Shown: piece after piece, positions 16,700-25,213 of the stretch
Numbering within the stretch: the first letter of the stretch is position 1
Layout: each line of letters starts with the position of its first letter
Source of the DNA: an uncultured Bacteroidaceae bacterium
GTDB taxonomy: Bacteria > Bacteroidota > Bacteroidia > Bacteroidales > Bacteroidaceae
NCBI GenBank assembly: GCA_934271655.1
Contig: CAKQRW010000043.1
Coordinates: 1-27,778 of the forward strand
DNA: 27,778 bases
Direction of reading: 5' to 3'
The notes under the pieces: model-generated
What the model was told of the DNA's origin: nothing
Seen by the model: only the letters and a program-made list of their open reading frames with translations
Databases searched by the model: none
Made by a program: the position numbers and the translations under genes

Positions 16700-18034
16700 T
16701 TATTCAAACATTTTATTGAAATCCTCAGCGCTGACTGTGCTCTCTTCCACTGTGACAGCCTCCTTGATAGCGGCGCCAAGCTTGATTTCAATGCAACGGT
16801 CGATAAGGTTGTCAACAGTCTCACGCTTCTTGAGCATCTCCTTGACAGCGTTCTCGAGGTACTCCTCTGGAATGTTGAGCATGCCATACTGAGCGAACTG
16901 CATGCGTGTGACCTCCTTGGCCATTTCTTTCACGTCTGCATCCTCAACCTTTACCTGGTAAGTCTCTACGAGCTTCTCCTTGATGAGATGCCATGTCAGC
17001 TCCTCGATGCTTCTCTCATACTGAGCGTCAACTTTCTGCTGGTCGCCGCCTGCATTGGCAAGAAGAATCTTCTTCAGCTTCTCGTCTGGGAACTCGAGCT
17101 TGCCTACCTTGTCTGTGACATACTTGCGCACATCAAGAACAAACTTGTAGTTGCTGTCCTTTGCAAACTGCTCTGCGATGAGATCCTTGACACGTGAGCG
17201 GAACTCTTCCTCTGTCTTCACCTCGCCACCTGGGAACACCGAGTCGAACAGCTCCTGGTCAAGTGGGCCAAGGACAAAGCGTGTGATTTCTGTTATCTGG
17301 AATGTGAACTCACCCTTGTGGTTGAGAGCGTCTGCCTTCTCCACCTTAAGGAGTGAAGTGAGCTCAGCCTCGTTGTTGTCGTACGCTACAGAAGGATTGA
17401 ATGTGATGACATCGTTGACCTTTGCGCCCTCGAAGATCTTCTTCTGATCATCGTTCTTGAAATACTTTGGAAGGAGCACCACGTCCTCTACCGACACAGG
17501 ATTTTCTGCGTTGAGCTCTGTGATAACGCCCTTGAGCATGTCATTGTCCTCATAAGAGTCAACCTTGTCATAGCTACCGCCGCGCTGGCGATACATGTCT
17601 ACCTGAGTGTCTACCATAGAGTCGGCAACCTCTACATTGTAGTAGTTGATCTTATCATCCTTTGAGAGAGACACCTCAAACTCTGGAGCTATAGCGAGGT
17701 CGAACTTGAATGTGAAGCTCTCGCCCTCCTTGAGCTCAACCTTGTTGTTGTCCTCTGTAGGAAGTGGCTCACCAAGCATGTTCACCTTGTTGTCACGGAT
17801 ATATCCGAAGAGTGCCTCCTGAAGGACCTTGTTGACCTCCTCTGCAAGGATTGACAGTCCGAACTGCTTCTTCACCAGTCCAACAGGAACCATTCCTGGA
17901 CGGAAGCCTGGCATGTTGATTTTCTTCTTTGCATCCTTCAAAGCCTTGTTATACTTTTCTGTATAGTCAGAAGGCTCCACAACGGCTGTAATAACCGCAT
18001 TGACCTTGTCAATGTTCTCTAATGTTATATTCAT
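16700..18034 (-). CDS. tig: trigger factor, ribosome-associated chaperone
   Basis: Trigger factor binds the ribosome exit tunnel and shields nascent chains. The 444-residue protein has the N-terminal ribosome-binding domain with the signature GFRPGMVP at 43-50 (family pattern GFRxGxxP) and KKQFG behind it. The middle domain, which is an FKBP-type isomerase in many species, is poorly conserved here, and the C-terminal chaperone arms are helical and charged as expected. The ATG at 18034 opens on MNITLENIDKVNAVI, a normal family start. It has its own promoter about 110 bases upstream and its own terminator. Its position before clpP matches the tig-clpP-clpX order found in many bacteria. Confidence 0.96.
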   Translation of the reverse strand: MNITLENIDKVNAVITAVVEPSDYTEKYNKALKDAKKKINMPGFRPGMVPVGLVKKQFGLSILAEEVNKVLQEALFGYIRDNKVNMLGEPLPTEDNNKVELKEGESFTFKFDLAIAPEFEVSLSKDDKINYYNVEVADSMVDTQVDMYRQRGGSYDKVDSYEDNDMLKGVITELNAENPVSVEDVVLLPKYFKNDDQKKIFEGAKVNDVITFNPSVAYDNNEAELTSLLKVEKADALNHKGEFTFQITEITRFVLGPLDQELFDSVFPGGEVKTEEEFRSRVKDLIAEQFAKDSNYKFVLDVRKYVTDKVGKLEFPDEKLKKILLANAGGDQQKVDAQYERSIEELTWHLIKEKLVETYQVKVEDADVKEMAKEVTRMQFAQYGMLNIPEEYLENAVKEMLKKRETVDNLIDRCIEIKLGAAIKEAVTVEESTVSAEDFNKMFE

Positions 18035-18447
18035 AATTATTTATTAGTATATATTTTTCAATGTTGCCATTTTATATATATAATGTGGCGTATCATGCGC
18101 TCCTCTTTTGTACTGAAGGCACAGAATAAACCAAAATCGGCTGCAAAGTTACAATTTTCCATCCGATTATACAATTTTATTGACAAATAAATTTTGTTTT
18201 TTCAGTCTGCTGCCGCCAAACATCATGCTCTTTACAGCTTTATGCGTCTGACTGGCACTACTTGGCTGTGGCTAAGAAACGACTTTTATACACTTGCTCT
18301 GTTTTTGGGGGACAGCTTAAAGTCCTTTTAAATATAGCAATACTGAACATGGGCTGACTGATGGACAACCTTTATCTATCCCACAAAGACGCAAGCAAGG
18401 AGATATGCCGAAACATTTCCCACAAGCCGAGCATTTGAGACTATGGC
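18035..18447. other. 413-bp spacer with the tig promoter
   Basis: This spacer between the transporter and tig contains the tig promoter (18144-18174) and an AT-rich leader with a short TATATATA run near 18075. I see no gene, tandem array or clear terminator in the part nearest the transporter (18200-18447). Confidence 0.6.
18144..18174 (-). promoter_or_regulatory. tig: tig promoter
   Basis: On the minus strand TTG (18172-18174) is followed after 20 bases by TAACTTTG (18144-18151), matching the Bacteroidetes promoter. The leader to the tig ATG is about 105 bases. Confidence 0.7.
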
Positions 18448-19851
18448 TTAACCAAACCAAGCCTTGAAAAGCCCCAGTTCGTTCAGGAAGACAGTCAGCA
18501 CACATATTGGAGCCACATATCTGACCACAAAACGGAACACCGGATAGAACGGGCTCTTGATTGTGCCATAGTTGGTCATCTCGTCGCGGAACACTTTCTT
18601 GTCTACCACCCACCCGAGGAACAGGCACATCATCATGCCGCCAAACGGCATTATGAACTTGGCCACAAGGAAATCGAACAGCTCAAAGAAGGTCATGCCA
18701 AATATTTTCACATCACTCCACACGCCGAAGGACAGGGAGCAGATAGTGCCGAGCACCATGCAGACAAGGCTCACCACCACCGCAGCCTTGGGACGTGACA
18801 TGCCAAATCTCTTGGTGAAAAAAGCTGCCGACATCTCAAGCATGGAGATGCTGCTCGTCAGGGCTGCCATGACCAGCAGCAGATAAAACACGAGCGAGAG
18901 CACATAGGCCAGCACCGGGATGTCGCCAAAAAGTTGCTGGAACACGTTTGGCAGCGTGATGAAAACCAGCGATGGCCCTGCGTCAGGACTGAGTCCGGGC
19001 ACAGAATACACGGCTGGAAAGATGATGATACCACTAAACAAGGCCACAAGCGTGTCTATGCCCGCCACGCTGAAGCCGTCTTTCATCAGGTCGACATCCT
19101 TGCGGAAATAGCACGCATATGTGCACAGGCAACCAAGGCCAACGCTGAGTGAGAACAAGGCCTGACCCATCGCGCCTAACACCACAGAGCTGTCTACCTT
19201 GGAGAAATCGGGCTTGAACAGAAATTTTAGGCCGAGACCTGCATTAGGCAGAGACAAAGAGCATATCATCAGAACCACGATGAAGACAAACAGCAATGGC
19301 ATCATGATCTTGGCGCCTTTCTCTATGCCGCGCTGCACGCCGAGGGCTACTATGGCACATGTCAAGGCTATGATGATGCACGTCCACGCCACTGGCTGCA
19401 CAGGACTTGACACGAATGTCGAGAAATCGGAAGCGAATCTTGCCGAGTCTTTTCCCAGAAAGCCTCCACACACCGCCTCAACAGCGTAATACAGTGTCCA
19501 GCCAGCCACCACGGCATAGTAGCTCAAGACGAGGAAGCCGCTTATGGCCGGGTCAAGCGCCATGAGCCTCCAGGCCTTGCGCCCACCGCTCATCTTCTCA
19601 AAGGAACTGGCCACATCGCTGCCGCCATGACGCCCTATGGCAAACTCCGCCACCATGATGGGCACAGCAAGGAACAGCATGAAGAATACGTAAATGAGTA
19701 TGAAGGCTGCTCCACCGTGGGCGCCAGCCTCTGTGGGGAAACGCCACACGTTGCCAAGGCCAACAGCACTTCCTGCTGCTGCCAAGATAGCTCCAAGTTT
19801 GGAGGCAAACATGTTTTTGTTTCCGCCTTTTTTTTCTCCTGATTGTTTCAT
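18448..19851 (-). CDS. sodium-dependent transporter of the NSS (SNF) family
   Basis: This is a 467-residue inner membrane protein with about eleven to twelve hydrophobic segments. The N-terminal signature of neurotransmitter:sodium symporters is clear: FASKLGAILAAAGSAVGLGNVWRFP split over residues 15-39, followed by GAHGGAAFILIYV, where the first helix unwinds to bind sodium and substrate. Later segments also match the family (GQALFSLSVGLGCLCTYACY in the helix-6 region). Bacterial members usually import amino acids such as tryptophan or leucine, but the substrate cannot be read from the sequence. ATG 19851 opens a short charged tail. A strong hairpin (19891-19918) lies in its leader. It is downstream of the small lipoprotein gene in the same direction. 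Confidence 0.94.
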   Translation of the reverse strand: MKQSGEKKGGNKNMFASKLGAILAAAGSAVGLGNVWRFPTEAGAHGGAAFILIYVFFMLFLAVPIMVAEFAIGRHGGSDVASSFEKMSGGRKAWRLMALDPAISGFLVLSYYAVVAGWTLYYAVEAVCGGFLGKDSARFASDFSTFVSSPVQPVAWTCIIIALTCAIVALGVQRGIEKGAKIMMPLLFVFIVVLMICSLSLPNAGLGLKFLFKPDFSKVDSSVVLGAMGQALFSLSVGLGCLCTYACYFRKDVDLMKDGFSVAGIDTLVALFSGIIIFPAVYSVPGLSPDAGPSLVFITLPNVFQQLFGDIPVLAYVLSLVFYLLLVMAALTSSISMLEMSAAFFTKRFGMSRPKAAVVVSLVCMVLGTICSLSFGVWSDVKIFGMTFFELFDFLVAKFIMPFGGMMMCLFLGWVVDKKVFRDEMTNYGTIKSPFYPVFRFVVRYVAPICVLTVFLNELGLFKAWFG

Positions 19852-19890
19852 TTTATGTTAGTATTGGTTTCATATCCATATTTTTGTGAT

Positions 19891-19918
19891 GGCCTCAGCG
19901 CATGCTTGCGCAGAAGCC
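19891..19918 (-). other. strong hairpin in the transporter leader
   Basis: Arms at 19891-19901 and 19908-19918 pair at 10 of 11 positions around a 6-base loop. It lies 40 bases upstream of the transporter ATG. No T-run follows on the minus strand, so it does not look like a standard terminator; a role in mRNA processing or stability is possible. Confidence 0.45.
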
Positions 19919-19987
19919 TAAAGTCGCGGACTAACCGAAAAGCCATCCGCAACCTTCTGTAGACTTGCCGAAGAACATCATGCGTCA

Positions 19988-20395
19988 TCAGTTCCTGACT
20001 CTCATCTTCCACACACCATTGTGCGCCACCATCTTCTGCGCCACAGTCTCCCTGCAGCTGTCGGCGAAGATGTACTGGTAATATACCGTACACACGGTGT
20101 CGCTGTGCATCTGCACATCCACCACCTGGGTGCCAACCACCTTTTCGCGCTCGGCCTCTTTCCATTCCTCATGGCGGCGCAGCACATCCTTCATAGTAAG
20201 GAGTTCGAGCGAGTCAAGTTTCCGTCCATAGTCAAGGTGAGCCATATAGGCATCATAGTCACCGGCACTAAGCGCTTCGAGAGCCTCTCGCAGAGCTGCC
20301 TTGGGAGCCTCCTCAGGATAAACAATCTGTTGGTGGCATGCCTGGATGCACGTCACCAACAGAATCATTGCTATATATATTTTCAATCTCTTCAT
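19988..20395 (-). CDS. small putative lipoprotein, DUF4878-like
   Basis: This is a 134-residue exported protein. ATG 20395 opens a classic lipoprotein signal (MKRLKIYIAMILLVTCIQAC) with the modified cysteine near residue 20; an in-frame ATG at 20434 would put 13 extra residues in front of the signal. The mature part begins with PKAALREALEALSAGDYDAYMAHLD, a helix-then-strand pattern seen in DUF4878 and other NTF2-like small lipoproteins, and ends in beta-strand-like segments. The function is unknown. It lies 64 bases after der and ahead of the transporter. The family link is by pattern only. Confidence 0.82.
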   Translation of the reverse strand: MKRLKIYIAMILLVTCIQACHQQIVYPEEAPKAALREALEALSAGDYDAYMAHLDYGRKLDSLELLTMKDVLRRHEEWKEAEREKVVGTQVVDVQMHSDTVCTVYYQYIFADSCRETVAQKMVAHNGVWKMRVRN

Positions 20396-20459
20396 GTGAA
20401 CATGAATTTTAACAAAGCGTACTGCTTGCCGCATGAAAATCCCGCGGCAGACAAGCTCA

Positions 20460-21773
20460 TCACTTTTGCCTTATATACACATTGATAGGTGTACCCTTGA
20501 AATCCCAATGGCTTCGTATCTGATTCTCCAGGAAGCGCTTGTACGGCTCTTTCACATACTGTGGCAGATTGGCGTAAAAGACGAATGAAGGCACACGGGT
20601 GTCAGGTATCTGCATCACATACTTTATCTTGATGTACTTGCCCTTGAGCGATGGTGGAGGCGTAGACTCAATGATAGGCAGCATCACCTCGTTGAGCTTC
20701 GCCGTAGACACCTTGTTGGTGCGCACATTATACACACGCTGCGCTTCCTCAAGCACACGGAAGATGCGTTGCTTTGTTATGGCCGACGCAAAGATGATGG
20801 AAAAGTCGGTGAATGGAGCAAAGCGGTCTCTAATGGCCCTCTCAAAATATCTGATAGCCTCATTGCTCTTGTCTTCGACCAGGTCCCACTTGTTGACTAC
20901 TACGACCAGTCCCTTCTGGTTTTTCTGCACCAGCTGAAAAATGTTGATGTCCTGGCCCTCTATGCCTCGTGTGGCATCTACCATAAGCACGCACACGTCA
21001 GAATTCTCTATGGCACGGATGCTTCGCATCACAGAATAATACTCCAGGTCTTCCGTCACCTTGTTCTTCTTTCTGATGCCGGCAGTGTCGACAAGGAAGA
21101 AATTGAAGCCGAACTTCTCATACTTCGTGTATATGGAGTCGCGCGTTGTGCCAGCTATGTCTGTCACCACATTCCTGTTGTCATCAAGGAATGCATTGAT
21201 GATTGACGACTTGCCCGCATTAGGACGGCCAACCACAGCGATGCGTGGTATGTCTTCCTCTATCACTTCGTCCATCACTTTTGTGAAACTGCCCACCACA
21301 GCGTCGAGCAAGTCGCCTGTGCCGCTTCCGGTAAGCGAGCTGATGCACATGGGCTCTCCCAGGCCCAAGCTATAGAACTCCGCTGCGTCGTAGCGGAGTT
21401 CGTTGCTGTCCACCTTGTTAGCCACCAGGAATGATGGTATCTTGCTGCGGCGCAATATGTTTGCTACAGCCATGTCAAGGTCTGTCACGCCTGTCCGCAC
21501 ATCTACGACAAACAGAATAACATCACACTCCTCTATTGCTATTGACACCTGGCGACGTATCTCCTCCTCAAAGATGTCGTCTGAGTTGACCACCCATCCG
21601 CCTGTGTCCACTACTGAAAATTCCTTGTTTCCCCACTCGCACTTGCCATACTGGCGGTCGCGGGTAGTACCTGCCTCGTCACTCACAATAGCATGACGGG
21701 TCTTTGTCAACCTGTTGAAAAGAGTGGACTTGCCTACATTGGGACGGCCCACAATAGCTACCAAATTTGCCAT
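20460..21773 (-). CDS. der: ribosome biogenesis GTPase Der (EngA)
   Basis: Der has two tandem GTPase domains and acts in maturation of the 50S ribosomal subunit. Domain 1 shows GRPNVGKST (9-17), DTGG (57-60) and NKVD (119-122). Domain 2 shows GRPNAGKSS (182-190), DTAG (229-232) and NKWD (294-297). A KH-like C-terminal domain follows, ending in the conserved FKGTPINVYIRQK. The length of 437 residues is normal. It starts at ATG 21773, 161 bases after the era stop, with no promoter visible in between, so era and der are probably cotranscribed. Confidence 0.98.
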   Translation of the reverse strand: MANLVAIVGRPNVGKSTLFNRLTKTRHAIVSDEAGTTRDRQYGKCEWGNKEFSVVDTGGWVVNSDDIFEEEIRRQVSIAIEECDVILFVVDVRTGVTDLDMAVANILRRSKIPSFLVANKVDSNELRYDAAEFYSLGLGEPMCISSLTGSGTGDLLDAVVGSFTKVMDEVIEEDIPRIAVVGRPNAGKSSIINAFLDDNRNVVTDIAGTTRDSIYTKYEKFGFNFFLVDTAGIRKKNKVTEDLEYYSVMRSIRAIENSDVCVLMVDATRGIEGQDINIFQLVQKNQKGLVVVVNKWDLVEDKSNEAIRYFERAIRDRFAPFTDFSIIFASAITKQRIFRVLEEAQRVYNVRTNKVSTAKLNEVMLPIIESTPPPSLKGKYIKIKYVMQIPDTRVPSFVFYANLPQYVKEPYKRFLENQIRSHWDFKGTPINVYIRQK

Positions 21774-21934
21774 AAATAAATTAATGTTTTAATACAAGAG
21801 TTCTCACGAACTGAGAGCCATAATCACCTTTTGGGTTAATACTCGCCCGACACCTTGATGGCTCTCCCACCCCTTCAGGATGGGCAAGGGCAGACGTTAT
21901 GCCTTTTCCGCTGTCACACACAAAGGAGATGACA

Positions 21935-22816
21935 TCATTCTGGATTGTAGCCAAACAGATTCAGTTCCTTGGTAGAGTTTCTCCAATCCTTGTCCACTTT
22001 GACAAATGTCTCAAGATAGACGCTCTTTCCGAAAAATTTCTCCAAACTCTTTCTGGCCTCTGTGGCCACCTTCTTCAGAGCCTTGCCTCCATGGCCAATG
22101 ATGATGCCCTTCTGGCTGTCACGTTCCACATAGATGACAGCATTGATGTGAATGTGGTTCTTGTCCTCCTTGAAACTCTCCACTGCCACCTCCACCGAGT
22201 AAGGTATCTCCTTGTCATAATACAGCAATATCTTCTCACGGATAATCTCCGTCACAAAGAAACGGGCTGGCTTGTCTGTCAGCTGATCCTTCTCGAAATA
22301 AGGAGGACACTCTGGAAGCAGTTGCTTTATCCTGGCCAGCACAGGCTGCACATTAAACTTGTGCAGAGCTGAGATGGGAACAATCTCTGCCTTTGGCAAT
22401 ATCTCATGCCACATGTCAACAAGCTCGCCCAGACTCTTCTCATCCGTAAGATCTATCTTATTGATCAAAACAATGATAGGCACAGAAAGGCTCTCCACTT
22501 TCTGCAGAAACTCATTGTTCTTGTCAACCTTTTCCACAGGGTCTGTCACATACAGCAGCACATCAGCATCCACCAACGCGCTTTCCGAGAATGCAAGCAT
22601 CGATTCCTGCAACTTGTAGTTTGGCTTCAGCACACCTGGAGTGTCTGAAAACACTATCTGCGCATCATCATCATTGATGATGCCCATTATGCGGTGACGC
22701 GTCGTCTGAGCCTTGAATGTGGCTATGGAAATGCGCTCACCAACCAAGAGATTCATTAAGGTTGATTTTCCTACATTCGGATTACCAACTATATTTACAA
22801 AACCGGATTTGTGCAT
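21935..22816 (-). CDS. era: GTPase Era
   Basis: Era is a GTPase that binds the 3' end of 16S rRNA and helps 30S assembly. The 293-residue protein has GNPNVGKST (11-19), DTPG (58-61) and NKID (119-122), then a KH RNA-binding domain at about 215-285 with GIIIGHGGKALKKVATEAR. It starts at ATG 22816. A terminator behind fabH separates it from the DUF177-rpmF-fabH unit, so it likely has its own start of transcription in 22817-22932, though I found no good promoter there. Confidence 0.98.
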   Translation of the reverse strand: MHKSGFVNIVGNPNVGKSTLMNLLVGERISIATFKAQTTRHRIMGIINDDDAQIVFSDTPGVLKPNYKLQESMLAFSESALVDADVLLYVTDPVEKVDKNNEFLQKVESLSVPIIVLINKIDLTDEKSLGELVDMWHEILPKAEIVPISALHKFNVQPVLARIKQLLPECPPYFEKDQLTDKPARFFVTEIIREKILLYYDKEIPYSVEVAVESFKEDKNHIHINAVIYVERDSQKGIIIGHGGKALKKVATEARKSLEKFFGKSVYLETFVKVDKDWRNSTKELNLFGYNPE

Positions 22817-22932
22817 AGTTCGGAATATTTTGAGTTATATTTCTTGCGGTTGACTGATAATACAGGAAACGGCACTACAAAGGGCCATGCCTTCACCATA
22901 ATGCTGCATTTATGTGCAATGCTCTATGTTTG

Positions 22933-22969
22933 AAAAAAGGAGCGCAACGTTCTATGTGCGATGCGCTCC
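22933..22969 (-). terminator. intrinsic terminator of fabH
   Basis: On the minus strand an 8-bp stem (22939-22946 with 22962-22969, GGAGCGCA and its complement) with a 15-base loop is followed by six T. It lies about 120 bases after the fabH stop. Confidence 0.8.
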
Positions 22970-23089
22970 CTTATTTATTCATTATTGTATCATGCCTGTC
23001 GAACCGGGACTTAGCCCTGAGCCGCACGCCGCTATACGCGCGCTGCACCCATCATCCGCCAGACATCACAAAAGACACATGGTCTTTTC

Positions 23090-24175
23090 TTACTTTTCCT
23101 TCTTTCGCTTTGCGTACCACTCCTCACGGCTTATCTCGCCTTCCTTGTAGAACTCAGCTGGAGTGTCAGCAAACTTGCTGCCGTCGTAGCCCCAAATCAT
23201 GTAGCTTGCGCCCCATGAGAAACCTGCGCCAAAAGCAGTGAAGATGAGCTTGTCACCCTTCTTCAGCTGTGGTTCATACTCCCACAGACAAAGAGGAAGA
23301 GTGCCGCCAGAAGTATTAGCCATGTGGTCAATGTTGATCATCACATGATCTTCCTCCACACCAATGCGGCGAGCTACTGCACTCTCAATGCGGACATTCG
23401 CCTGATGTGGCACCACCCAAGCTATATCTTCCTTTGTAAGGTTGTTGCGCTTAGCCACAAGCTCCACTGCGTTCGACATATTAGTCACAGCATGCTTGAA
23501 CACAGTGCGTCCCTCCTGGTACACAAAGTGCAGACGCTGGTCTACCGTCTCATGACTTGGCATGTTGGCCGAACCGCCAGCCGCCATGTGAAGGTTCTCG
23601 TATCCGGTGCCGTCCACCCTCAAGTAGCTGTCCATAAGTCCAACCTCCTCTTCAGTGGCCTCCATCATCACACAGCCAACACCGTCACCGAATATAGGAC
23701 AAGTGTTGCGGTCCTGATAGTTGGTCATCGACGACATGTGGTCACCGCCACACACAATGATACGCTTGTAGCGTCCGCTACGGATAAAGTCAGCGCCGGT
23801 CTCCATCGCGAAGAGAAAACCTGCGCAAGCTGCCTCCATGTCAAAGCCAAAAGCATGCTTCAGGCCTACATTACCTATAACAAGAGAAGCTGTCGATGGG
23901 AAATGATAGTCAGGAGTTGTGGTCGCGACAATCACACATTCTATCGAATCCGGATCAGCGCCAGTCTTGTCAAGCAACTGCTTGACAGCCTTAGTCATCA
24001 TGAACGACGTGCCCGTTCCCTCCTCTGGCTTGAGTATATGACGTGTCTTCACGCCTATACGCTCCATAATCCACTCATCGCTTGTGTCAACGATGGTAGA
24101 CATCTCCTCATTGTCGAGGATGTAAGTAGGAACCCATCCGCCTACACCTGTTATAACAGCATTAATCTTTCCCAT
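23090..24175 (-). CDS. fabH: beta-ketoacyl-[acyl-carrier-protein] synthase III
   Basis: FabH starts fatty acid synthesis by condensing acyl-CoA with malonyl-ACP. The catalytic triad is visible: Cys117 in MEAACAGF, His257 in VVPHQANVRI and Asn287 in MANTSGGTLP. GAGFSWGASYMIW near 317-328 is the usual end of the fold. At 361 residues it is about 30 longer than typical; the extra part is a charged C-terminal tail (from GSKFADT on). It starts with ATG 24175, 12 bases after the rpmF stop, so the two are cotranscribed. A terminator follows. Confidence 0.96.
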   Translation of the reverse strand: MGKINAVITGVGGWVPTYILDNEEMSTIVDTSDEWIMERIGVKTRHILKPEEGTGTSFMMTKAVKQLLDKTGADPDSIECVIVATTTPDYHFPSTASLVIGNVGLKHAFGFDMEAACAGFLFAMETGADFIRSGRYKRIIVCGGDHMSSMTNYQDRNTCPIFGDGVGCVMMEATEEEVGLMDSYLRVDGTGYENLHMAAGGSANMPSHETVDQRLHFVYQEGRTVFKHAVTNMSNAVELVAKRNNLTKEDIAWVVPHQANVRIESAVARRIGVEEDHVMINIDHMANTSGGTLPLCLWEYEPQLKKGDKLIFTAFGAGFSWGASYMIWGYDGSKFADTPAEFYKEGEISREEWYAKRKKEK

Positions 24176-24187
24176 AAGAAAGGTTTA

Positions 24188-24373
24188 TTAGATTGCAGCT
24201 TCCTTCACAATAGCAACCTTGCCACGGTAGTAACCGCAAGAAGGGCATACTGTGTGATAAACATAAAACTCACCGCAGTTTGGGCATACTGCGAGTGTTG
24301 GAGCTACTGCAACGTCATGTGTTCTTCTCTTTCTTGTACGAGTCTTTGACTGTCTTCTTTTAGGATGTGCCAT
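24188..24373 (-). CDS. rpmF: 50S ribosomal protein L32
   Basis: This 61-residue protein is ribosomal protein L32. The N-terminus MAHPKRRQSKTRTRKRR is the family signature, and a zinc ribbon is formed by Cys30, Cys33, Cys43 and Cys46, so this is the zinc-binding form. It lies between DUF177 and fabH, with 15 and 12 bases on each side, in the order common across bacteria. Confidence 0.98.
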   Translation of the reverse strand: MAHPKRRQSKTRTRKRRTHDVAVAPTLAVCPNCGEFYVYHTVCPSCGYYRGKVAIVKEAAI

Positions 24374-24388
24374 TTTCTTGTTATGTTT

Positions 24389-24976
24389 TTATTGTTTAGT
24401 TTTTAATTGCTTAAGAACCGCCCATCTGCTGTCCACTGGTTCGACGGACTCCTCGCCATCAGACACGGGCGCGCCCTCTTCGTTATCTGTTTCTGAATCC
24501 GCTGCCTCATCATCCTCAATTCCACTTCGGGTGGACTGATACTTGCTGAGTTCACGCATCATCGCCTCGTCACATTTCCCAGGTTCATGACGACACGTTA
24601 TAGGCATGCTGAGCGCTATAAATTCATAGATGAACTGTGACAGGTCTATATAACCATCGGCCTCAGGTACCACCACACATTCACCATCATCAGAATACTC
24701 GTCGCCCAACTTGACGTTCAGCTCATCCGTGGTCTCAATCCGCACATCAAGATCCGCCAGACAGCGGTCGCAAGGGACTACGACTGTTCCGATACTGCGT
24801 ATACGGAATTTCACAATAGCCCCAGCGCCGAGACACTCCACCTTGCAGTTTAGATCCCCGCGCTGAATGAGCCCGTCTATAGACGCAAAAAAATCATCGT
24901 CTATTTTATACTCAAAGGTCTTGCCTACGAGTTGCGGACTCAACAAATCTATCTTATATGTATCCTTTATACTCAT
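24389..24976 (-). CDS. DUF177 / YceD-like protein
   Basis: This is a 195-residue cytoplasmic protein of the DUF177 family, which is found before rpmF in many bacteria and has been linked to 23S rRNA processing or accumulation in some. The core motif VVPCDRCLADLDV (Cys69, Cys72) and the later Cys128 and Cys135 suggest a metal site. A very acidic segment at about 154-181 precedes the conserved C-terminal VDSRWAVLKQL. The ATG at 24976 fits the family N-terminus, although a promoter box ends only eight bases upstream, so the transcript would be almost leaderless. It is the first gene of the rpmF-fabH unit. Confidence 0.92.
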   Translation of the reverse strand: MSIKDTYKIDLLSPQLVGKTFEYKIDDDFFASIDGLIQRGDLNCKVECLGAGAIVKFRIRSIGTVVVPCDRCLADLDVRIETTDELNVKLGDEYSDDGECVVVPEADGYIDLSQFIYEFIALSMPITCRHEPGKCDEAMMRELSKYQSTRSGIEDDEAADSETDNEEGAPVSDGEESVEPVDSRWAVLKQLKTKQ

Positions 24977-24984
24977 TCGAGATG

Positions 24985-24992
24985 CAAAGTTA
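24985..24992 (-). promoter_or_regulatory. -7 box of the DUF177-rpmF-fabH promoter
   Basis: CAAAGTTA on the given strand is TAACTTTG on the minus strand. Only eight bases separate it from the DUF177 ATG. No clear -33 box was found. Confidence 0.6.
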
Positions 24993-25213
24993 CAAAATTA
25001 TTTTATATACAGGCACACATGAGCACAACTTTTTCATCTTTAAGGATAAAAAAAGAACATAGACAAAGCTTTCACCGTTGTAAAACTCACATGTCAACCT
25101 TTTTTCAACTCGTTTGCAGACACAGCCATTTCTACTACACGACCTACTTACACTACACGTCCATAACGGCATGAAGCAACACAGCACAGACTGGATGCCA
25201 TCCGAAATGTCAC

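Noticed and set aside
21813..21866. Nine-base inverted repeat in the der-era spacer
   Set aside because: The loop is about 36 bases with no T-run on either side, so it is too weak to call a terminator or regulatory structure.
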